From NCBI GenBank assembly GCA_002422945.1, contig DITW01000026.1, forward strand, positions 2,562 to 17,380: a stretch of DNA of 14,819 nt, given 5' to 3'. Origin of the DNA: Sphingomonadales bacterium UBA6174 (GTDB lineage Bacteria > Pseudomonadota > Alphaproteobacteria > Sphingomonadales > Sphingomonadaceae). A program made the translations under genes and the position numbers. Positions 7,024 to 12,402 of this stretch are shown piece by piece. Position 1 is the stretch's first letter, and each line of letters opens with the position of its first letter. The notes beneath the pieces are model-generated. The model was not told the DNA's origin, made no database searches, and saw only the letters and a program-made list of their open reading frames with translations.

Positions 7024-7791
7024 TTACCGTGTGGTGAACCCGCGCCGCGCGAAGATGACCCCACCCTCGCGCGAGATCAGGAAGCGGCGAAATGCTTCTG
7101 CCTCGGGGTTGGTCGAACTGTGCAGCGCAGCGATCGGATAGGTAATCAGCGGATGGCTGTTCACTGGGAACACGCCCACGACGCGGACGCGGGTCGAGGC
7201 GCGGGCATCGGTCGAATAGACGATCCCGAAAGGCGCTTCGCCACGTTCGACCAAGGCGAGTGCCGCACGCACATTCTCAGAGCGCGTTATCATGGGTTCA
7301 ACCGAAGACCAGACCCCGAGACTGGTCAACGCAGCCTTGCCATATTTGCCGGCGGGCACGCTATAGGGGTCAGCCATCGCCAGCCTGCCTGTGCCGAGTG
7401 ATCGGGCCAGCGAAAATCCGCGTCCGATGACAAGTCGCGTGGTGCTAACTACCGGTGCAATCAGGACGAGCCGGTTGGACAAAAACGACACCCGGCTGTT
7501 TGGCCAAATCAAACCTTTGCCTGCGACATGGTCCATCCATTCCTCGTCGGCCGAGATGAACAAATCGGCGGGAGCGCCAGCTTCGATCTGACGGGCCAGC
7601 GCCGATGATCCGGCAAACGAGAGCACCGGGCGCGGATGCCGCTTCGCGGCCCAGACGTCTGCTACTTCGGTCAACGCTTCCTGAAGGCTTGCGGCAGCGA
7701 GGACGAGCGGCCCGCGCTGCTGCGCGTGGACAGGCGCCTGCCCGAGACATGCGACAAACAGGAGCAGTAAAACTCTACGGAGCAGAGACAT
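7024..7791 (-). CDS. modA: Molybdate-binding periplasmic protein
   Basis: Extracytoplasmic binding protein that captures molybdate and delivers it to ModB. The 255 residues begin with a Sec signal peptide (LLRRVLLLLFVACLG) with likely cleavage after VHA at residue 23. The oxyanion-site serines typical of ModA are in VLAAASLQEAL (S35) and FAGSSALARQI (S62/S63). GAPADLFISAD and the later PYSVPAGKYGKAAL segment are standard ModA/WtpA family features. The ATG at 7791 has AGGG nine bases upstream. It is the first gene of modABC and lies 29 bases downstream of the palindrome at 7821-7850, so it is probably controlled by ModE. Family members bind molybdate and tungstate alike. Confidence 0.93.
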   Translation of the reverse strand: MSLLRRVLLLLFVACLGQAPVHAQQRGPLVLAAASLQEALTEVADVWAAKRHPRPVLSFAGSSALARQIEAGAPADLFISADEEWMDHVAGKGLIWPNSRVSFLSNRLVLIAPVVSTTRLVIGRGFSLARSLGTGRLAMADPYSVPAGKYGKAALTSLGVWSSVEPMITRSENVRAALALVERGEAPFGIVYSTDARASTRVRVVGVFPVNSHPLITYPIAALHSSTNPEAEAFRRFLISREGGVIFARRGFTTR

Positions 7792-7820
7792 GAGCGATTA
7801 CCCTGAATTGTCCCGAAGGA

Positions 7821-7850
7821 CCTATCTATATCCCGCCGTATATAGATAGG
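7821..7850. promoter_or_regulatory. Inverted repeat resembling a ModE (Mo) box
   Basis: Two perfect 11-base arms, CCTATCTATAT (7821-7831) and ATATAGATAGG (7840-7850), are separated by eight bases. ModE sites have two TATAT-rich half sites with a similar gap, and a ModE-type gene lies directly upstream, so this is a likely operator for modABC. A hairpin in the transcript is also possible, but the site overlaps a candidate promoter, which favours a DNA operator. Confidence 0.7.
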
Positions 7851-7865
7851 AAGTGCGATGGCCAA
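7837..7865 (-). promoter_or_regulatory. Candidate modABC promoter
   Basis: On the minus strand, TTGGCC (7865-7860) and TATACG (7842-7837) are 17 bases apart. Transcription would start inside the palindrome, so a bound regulator would block it. The -35 element lies just past the modE stop, so modABC can be transcribed without modE. Confidence 0.4.
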
Positions 7866-7873
7866 CCCGAAAC

Positions 7874-8254
7874 TCAGGCCTTCTGGTTCACCTTGGGTGC
7901 GGTAAGCATCGCCTCGACAAGTGCAGCGTGATCGGGGCACGACGCCGAACCGTCGAGCCGGGCTTGCAGGCCTCGATAGTGGGCCAGGATCTTTTCACCG
8001 AGTTCGGTCAGCCGCCCCCCTTTTCCTTCGGCAACGCCGGGCGTAGTCGCTACCAAGGGCTCCTTCCAACAGCGGTTCATGGTGTCGACCAGCAGCCAGG
8101 CGCGTCGGTAGCTCATGCCCATCACACGACTGGCAGCTGCAATCGAACCGTTTACCTTGATAGCATCGAGCAAGTCCGCTTTACCCGGCCCCATGGCGAT
8201 CTCATCGCCGCAATAAAGGCGGATCGTGATCTTGAGATGAGCGAAGCTAGCCAT
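7874..8254 (-). CDS. modE: ModE-type regulator, DNA-binding domain only
   Basis: Predicted molybdate-linked transcription factor. The 126 residues carry the LysR-like winged helix of ModE: MGPGKADLLDAIKVNGSIAA at 21-40, then ASRVMGMSYRRAWLLVDTMN at 41-60, followed by the GGRLTELGEKILAHY wing and helix at 79-93. Full-length E. coli ModE has about 262 residues with two C-terminal TOBE/Mop domains that bind molybdate; these are missing here, and single-domain members are known. The ATG at 8254 has a weak AGG upstream. It lies upstream of modABC on the same strand, with the Mo-box-like repeat between them. How this short form senses molybdate, alone or through a separate Mop protein, is open. Confidence 0.9.
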   Translation of the reverse strand: MASFAHLKITIRLYCGDEIAMGPGKADLLDAIKVNGSIAAASRVMGMSYRRAWLLVDTMNRCWKEPLVATTPGVAEGKGGRLTELGEKILAHYRGLQARLDGSASCPDHAALVEAMLTAPKVNQKA

Positions 8255-8673
8255 TCTCGGTGCCTAATCATTTGGGTAAAGCGGGGCAATCTCTATGATG
8301 AGACGCAGGCAACAGTTATTGCCTGCTTTCGCGCGTTCGGGTTACTCTATCCCGCCATCGAAATGGCCCACATTGCCAACATGAGCGGGCAGGATGAATG
8401 AACGGCAGCTTTTGCCGGATCATTGCGAAGCCATAAGCGGCGGTCTTGTTGGCGAAGCCCTCATGCATCCCTGCGCACTCATTTTAATAAGGAACGCCAT
8501 CTCGTCGCACCCGCTGATAAATACGCTCCACCAGCTAGTCGAGTATCCACTCACCCGCTTGCTTTCACATCTGCTTATCTAGAGGGTGTACACAAGGGTG
8601 ATATCCTTCACGCCAACACAGCCACTCACATATTGCCCTAACTCAACACATGTGACATATTGTATCCATTATT
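8255..8673. other. Gap without a convincing gene, upstream of modE and xdhC
   Basis: Only short open frames occur here, and none has a good ribosome site or a family I recognise. The frame ending at 8401 (+) reads smoothly as protein over its last 35 codons (NLYDETQATVIACFRAFG...), which could be a gene remnant or chance. An 8-bp perfect hairpin, GCAGGCAA/TTGCCTGC with a six-base loop, lies at 8305-8326. GTGTACAC at 8586-8593 is a small palindrome. The right end holds the candidate xdhC promoter. Confidence 0.5.
8633..8661 (+). promoter_or_regulatory. Candidate xdhC promoter with direct repeat
   Basis: TTGCCC (8633-8638) and CATATT (8656-8661) are 17 bases apart and would start transcription within a few bases of the xdhC ATG, giving an almost leaderless message. 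The octamer ACATATTG occurs twice, at 8628-8635 and 8655-8662, covering parts of both elements; this could be a regulator site. Confidence 0.35.
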
Positions 8674-9663
8674 ATGGAAAATTTGACCATCCAAGAAGTG
8701 GCGCCGCCCGCTTATACTGATTTCGTATTGCCGTTCTGGCAGGCGGCTCGCAATGATGGGCAGCGCTGTGCAATACTGACGATCATCGGCTCTACCGGTT
8801 CTTCGCCGCGCCCAGTGGGCAGCCAATTGGCCGTTCGTGAAGATGGACTTACCGCGGGCCTGTTAAGTGGCGGCTGCATTGAATCGGCGCTAGTCCTTGA
8901 TGCCTTGCGCGCGATAAGAACTCGAACAAATTATATTGAACGGTACGGCGCGGGTTCACGCTTCATTGATTTGCGCCTGCCCTGCGGCTCAGGGATAGAC
9001 ATTTACTTTGATACAGCCATGCCGGATGCAATCGGCAACGATATTCTGGATAGACTGGCCGCCCGCCAGCCCGTCAACCTCCTAATTGACACCATCAATC
9101 ACCAACATCGACTGATGGATGATACCACCCAACACCCGTCACAACTTATTGCCGGTCAGTACATCCGCAATTATCTGCCTATGTGCAAACTCGTAATAGC
9201 AGGATCAGGGCAGATTTTGGTGTCCTTGGCAGAGCTTTGCCGTGCCAGCGAAATCGAAGTGGAAATCGCTACAACAGACCGGCAAACCCTTAAAATCCTG
9301 CAAGCGACAGGTTTCGATTGTCAGTGGATGCCACGTTGGAGCAGTCACGATTGGTCCGCCTTGGACCGCTGGACCGCGCTAGCCATCCTGACGCACGATC
9401 ATGATGATGAGGCCGATATTTTGGCGCCGGCCTTGGCCAGCAATGCATTTTACATCGGCGCACTAGGCAGCCGCAAGACGCAAACAAATCGCGTTAAATC
9501 GCTCCAGGCCATGGGTTTAAGCGAAACGACTATTACCCGCATCAAGGGCCCCATCGGCATCCCGATCGGCGCTGCCACCCCACCTGAAATTGCAGTATCT
9601 GTTCTGGCCGAGCTTATTTCACACTGGCGGCAGGGGCCGGCTCGAAACAGGATCAGCCTTTAA
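8674..9663 (+). CDS. xdhC: XdhC/CoxI family molybdoenzyme maturation factor
   Basis: Proteins of this family bind molybdenum cofactor and help its sulfuration and insertion into xanthine-dehydrogenase-type enzymes. The 329 residues have both family parts. The N-terminal XdhC/CoxI domain carries GSSPRPVGSQLAV at 42-54 and SGGCIES at 65-71. The C-terminal Rossmann-like domain starts near 170 with LVIAGSGQ, has AILTHDHDDEADI in the middle, and ends with YIGALGSRKTQTNR and GPIGIPIGAATPPEIAVSVLAELI. The ATG at 8674 has no clear ribosome site but fits a near-leaderless start. Its 3' end overlaps the convergent mocA-like gene by 11 bases. The client enzyme genes are not in the window. Codon use looks less GC-biased than in the pdh and mod genes. 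Confidence 0.9.
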   Translation: MENLTIQEVAPPAYTDFVLPFWQAARNDGQRCAILTIIGSTGSSPRPVGSQLAVREDGLTAGLLSGGCIESALVLDALRAIRTRTNYIERYGAGSRFIDLRLPCGSGIDIYFDTAMPDAIGNDILDRLAARQPVNLLIDTINHQHRLMDDTTQHPSQLIAGQYIRNYLPMCKLVIAGSGQILVSLAELCRASEIEVEIATTDRQTLKILQATGFDCQWMPRWSSHDWSALDRWTALAILTHDHDDEADILAPALASNAFYIGALGSRKTQTNRVKSLQAMGLSETTITRIKGPIGIPIGAATPPEIAVSVLAELISHWRQGPARNRISL

Positions 9664-10258
9664 ACGCAATTTTTTCGGCAGCTCGCAAGTCTTCAACGGT
9701 ATCGATATCCTGAAGGATGGCATTGGTATAGGCCACATATTGCGCCACACGATACTGCCCGGAAGACAGCAAAGAAGCCCCTCCCCGATCGCCCCGTAGT
9801 AATACCAACTCACCAAAACAGCGCGCACTAAAAAGCACGGGGTGCCCCTTATGTCCATTATAGACCGGCACTACAATATCAGGGGCAGAGGGACCATGCA
9901 TGATCGCACTCAATGATTTGTATACTGTTTGTCCAATGAACGGCATATCTCCAAGCACTATAAAGACGGCATCGCATGGAGAAAGCTGCGCCATTCCAGC
10001 GACGATAGAAGTGCCCATCCCCTCTGCTGCCCGCTGATTGACTACCCATGTCAGATTATCGAATGACGTTGCCTCAAGTGCCGCAGGCAACCGGCTCTCG
10101 GGCGAGATAACAACAACAATCTGTTGCAAGCCAAGTGATTGCAATCCATCCAAGACATACTGAATGACTGGGCGGCCGTGCAGCGAGGCCAACAACTTGT
10201 CCTGATCACCAAAACGGGATGAGGCACCTGAGGCAAGAATAATCGCGCTTGTGGTCAT
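9653..10258 (-). CDS. mocA: MobA-like NTP transferase, probable molybdenum cofactor cytidylyltransferase
   Basis: Enzymes of this group attach CMP to molybdopterin to make the dinucleotide cofactor of xanthine-dehydrogenase-type enzymes; MobA attaches GMP instead. The 201 residues begin with the nucleotide-binding loop ILASGASSRFGDQDKLL (6-22; usual LAAG is LASG). EGMGTSI is at 79-85 and the metal-binding GDMPF at 103-107, followed by GHKGHPVLF. Pairing with xdhC favours MocA over MobA. I chose the ATG at 10258, which starts directly at MTTSAIIL as the family does; a GTG 45 bases upstream would add an unusual extension. Neither has a clear ribosome site. A terminator separates it from the cupin operon, so it probably has its own promoter in 10259-10324. 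Confidence 0.85.
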   Translation of the reverse strand: MTTSAIILASGASSRFGDQDKLLASLHGRPVIQYVLDGLQSLGLQQIVVVISPESRLPAALEATSFDNLTWVVNQRAAEGMGTSIVAGMAQLSPCDAVFIVLGDMPFIGQTVYKSLSAIMHGPSAPDIVVPVYNGHKGHPVLFSARCFGELVLLRGDRGGASLLSSGQYRVAQYVAYTNAILQDIDTVEDLRAAEKIAFKG

Positions 10259-10324
10259 ACTGGCAAACTTGACATGAGTTGGTAAACCACGTTGCGATGG
10301 CACCCTATGAGACCAACCTATCTG

Positions 10325-10371
10325 AAAAATGCCGCGATAGCACGGGCAAGTACCCCACTATCGCGGCCATT
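10325..10371 (-). terminator. Rho-independent terminator of the cupin-Rid-cupin operon
   Basis: Read on the minus strand, AATGGCCGCGATAG (10371-10358) pairs with CTATCGCGGCATT (10340-10328), about 13 pairs with one bulged G, and the loop can add GGG/CCC pairing. TTTTT follows at 10329-10325. It begins six bases after the stop of the 346-residue cupin gene. Confidence 0.85.
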
Positions 10372-10376
10372 ATCGC

Positions 10377-11417
10377 TTAGTCTTCGTTCTTAGGCGCCCC
10401 GCAGCCGCATGGCTTCCGCGTCCAACTCGCGCGGTAGTTGGATGCTGTTCCTTGTTTTCCAGGCATATAAGGAACATTAGTGCCCGTATCATTATCGCCC
10501 CATTTTGACGCGCCGTCACCTTTTCGCCATTCTTGATAGACTGGCGAAGATTCCTGCATTGCAGCAATCGGATGCTGATCCCAAGGCACGTGCTCGGTTG
10601 GCACATCCCAAGGCGCGGAATCGAAATAGGCTTTCGCCAACTTCTCCGCCTCAGGATAGGGACGTGGCGGCCAAGGATAACCCATCGGTGCGTCAGTATG
10701 CACCAAAATAAGCGCACCGCTGCGCGATGCGAAAGGCGCGTGATACCATTCCTGTGGATGGACCACGACGCTACCGATACCCATCTGCCCCTCATTCACG
10801 AGGAAGCAGTCACCTTGCAGGAGGATAATTTCCTCAAAACATTCGTGATGCACATGCTCGCCGGCTGCAATAAGGTTGGGCTCAAGATATTGGAAACGAA
10901 GATATCCACCTGGTCCGCCATCAAAACCCTCGTCCGACGGATGCGGTGTCGGATCAGGCTTACGCAGAGACTTATGCATCGCGCCATGTGCGCCCGGCAT
11001 ACTGTTGACCCACTGCTCTTCCCATGGCCGGACCAGTCGGTTGCGCGTATAGGGAAAGGGAAATGCTGGGATGTTCGGATTCCAGAACGCCAGTGCCAGC
11101 GCCCCCCGCTCAGACCGCAATTCACCGCCGCCGCAAAGCTGCGGCACATGAATATAGCCCGAAGCACCTACGCTTTCTCCGTTGAGGGAAAGGTCGCCAC
11201 GCAGCAGGAAAAATTCAAGGCTGGCAATCTGTGCATCCGTCCGGCCACGATAACCTGGCGGCAATTCCAACACGAAAGTACGGGAACCTGACCGGAGATC
11301 TTCACTCATCAGGGCCCCATTGAGCCCATCAAGTACATCCGGTGCATCCAGTCCCTTTCGGCCGAGTGCCAGAAGATTATAAAAACCCGGATCCTCTCTA
11401 CTTGTATGTTTCATCAT
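10377..11417 (-). CDS. Two-domain cupin protein, metal-binding C-terminal domain
   Basis: Cytoplasmic bicupin of 346 residues and unknown substrate. The N-terminal barrel, about 45-115, has no cupin histidines (FFLLRGDLSLNGESVGASGYIH). The second barrel, about 170-242, has a full motif 1: H188-V-H190-x4-E195-x6-G202. Its motif 2 is HPQEWYH with H226, so one metal ion, probably iron or manganese, is expected. The tail is Pro/Trp-rich and ends CGCGAPKNED. The length is close to gentisate dioxygenases, but I see no specific match; a ring-cleaving or isomerising role in catabolism is only a possibility. AAGGA lies six bases before the ATG at 11417. It is last in the operon, 31 bases after the Rid gene and just ahead of a strong terminator. 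Confidence 0.8.
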   Translation of the reverse strand: MMKHTSREDPGFYNLLALGRKGLDAPDVLDGLNGALMSEDLRSGSRTFVLELPPGYRGRTDAQIASLEFFLLRGDLSLNGESVGASGYIHVPQLCGGGELRSERGALALAFWNPNIPAFPFPYTRNRLVRPWEEQWVNSMPGAHGAMHKSLRKPDPTPHPSDEGFDGGPGGYLRFQYLEPNLIAAGEHVHHECFEEIILLQGDCFLVNEGQMGIGSVVVHPQEWYHAPFASRSGALILVHTDAPMGYPWPPRPYPEAEKLAKAYFDSAPWDVPTEHVPWDQHPIAAMQESSPVYQEWRKGDGASKWGDNDTGTNVPYMPGKQGTASNYRASWTRKPCGCGAPKNED

Positions 11418-11448
11418 ATATTTTCCTTAACAAAAAAGGATTATTATT

Positions 11449-11841
11449 TCAGGCTGATACCGCGATTACATCGATTTCAACTAGAAGTTGAGGAAGTGCA
11501 AGCGAGCTAACCTCGACAATGGTGTCGGCTGGATAAGGCGACTTGAAATATGATTTTCTCGCCTCAATGATTTTGGGGAAATATTTCATATCCGTTAGAT
11601 AAATTGTCACTTTGACAATCTTATCCAGATCACTTCCAGCAGCCTTTAGAACTGTCTTGATATTGGCCATAATCTGACCAATTTGTGCGTCGAAATCATT
11701 TTCACCGACGATTTCACCCTGAGGGCTGAGCGCAGCTTGCCCCGATAGGAAAATAAGATCCCCAACCTTCCATCCTGGCGAAATCGCATATGGAGCTAGC
11801 GGATCAGGGTCGATCGAAATGGGCACAACTTCCAAAGCCAT
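11449..11841 (-). CDS. Rid/YjgF family protein lacking the deaminase arginine
   Basis: Small trimeric-type protein of 130 residues. RidA hydrolyses reactive enamines and imines from PLP enzymes. The fold is recognisable from GDLIFLSGQAALSPQGEIVG (27-46), QIMANIKTVLKAAGSDLDKIVKVTIYLTD (56-84) and the C-terminal LPQLLVEIDVIAV (116-128). In RidA an Arg (about position 105) before the xxVEV strand holds the substrate carboxylate; here the aligned segment is YPADTIVEV with Asp106, so classical 2-iminoacid deaminase activity is doubtful. Rid subfamilies 4-7 often lack this Arg and occur in catabolic operons; 2-aminomuconate deaminases are distant relatives. AAGGG lies about eight bases before the ATG at 11841. 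It sits between the two cupin genes in the same orientation. Confidence 0.9.
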   Translation of the reverse strand: MALEVVPISIDPDPLAPYAISPGWKVGDLIFLSGQAALSPQGEIVGENDFDAQIGQIMANIKTVLKAAGSDLDKIVKVTIYLTDMKYFPKIIEARKSYFKSPYPADTIVEVSSLALPQLLVEIDVIAVSA

Positions 11842-11900
11842 ATCAACACCCTTTTTTTAACATTATGTGCATTATTATTGATATTTAAAATAAAAATACG

Positions 11901-12338
11901 TCACGATTTTTTCAAATCATCGAGTGTTGGAAATGGATAATCCGGACTGGGCGGGCAAAAGCAAATATGCCGAAACGGCTTGTCGCCAAGTACCTTCAGA
12001 TGCTTGCGAGCACCAACAGGATAATTCAAAATCATTCCCGGTTTAACATGAACTTTTACTGATTCCGCATAAAGAGGTGGAAGATGTACTTCAACTTCCA
12101 TCTCGCCAGATATTGCATATTGCATCTCATCGTGCACAAATGTCCAGGTAATTTCATCACCTGGCAAAAAATCCTCAATGATTATCTGGCAGTTTGGCTG
12201 GTTAATAGCACTATATCCACGAATACAGACACCAGGATTAAAGGGAAGATCGAGCAATGGCGCCTTATCAAGGGCAAGTTCATCGATCTGATGTGCTTCA
12301 AATTTCGACCGTGGGGTCGGAGCTAAACCAATTGACAT
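11901..12338 (-). CDS. Small single-domain cupin protein
   Basis: Protein of 145 residues with one cupin barrel. Strand pattern IIIEDFLPGDEITWTFVHDE (52-71) followed by MQYAISGEMEVEVHLPP resembles cupin motif 1, but only H69 and E71 remain of the usual HxH...E set. PGMILNYPVGARKHLKV (100-116) resembles motif 2 with H113. The tail is FCPPSPDYPF. The function is unknown; a small-molecule binding or isomerase/decarboxylase role in the same pathway as its neighbours is a guess. I chose the ATG at 12338, nine bases after AAGAG; a TTG at 12359 would place the start against the hairpin at 12360-12387. A 59-bp AT-rich gap separates it from the Rid gene. Confidence 0.75.
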   Translation of the reverse strand: MSIGLAPTPRSKFEAHQIDELALDKAPLLDLPFNPGVCIRGYSAINQPNCQIIIEDFLPGDEITWTFVHDEMQYAISGEMEVEVHLPPLYAESVKVHVKPGMILNYPVGARKHLKVLGDKPFRHICFCPPSPDYPFPTLDDLKKS

Positions 12339-12359
12339 AAAACAATACTCTTTATGCAA

Positions 12360-12387
12360 ACAAGGGGCAGGAATTCCTGCCCCTTGT
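12360..12387 (-). terminator. Perfect 28-bp palindrome, probable terminator or processing hairpin
   Basis: Arms ACAAGGGGCAGGAA and TTCCTGCCCCTTGT join without a gap, giving a 12-bp stem with an AATT loop in RNA. It lies 15 bases after the TonB receptor stop and ends 21 bases before the small cupin start. On the minus strand only TTTGC follows, so termination may be partial. It would then lower expression of the cupin operon relative to the receptor, or protect the receptor message. Confidence 0.65.
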
Positions 12388-12402
12388 CAGTTTCAGAGGA
12401 AA

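Noticed and set aside
10533..11291. 252-codon plus-strand open frame
   Set aside because: Antisense to the bicupin gene, which has an exact cupin motif; the product has no recognisable domain.
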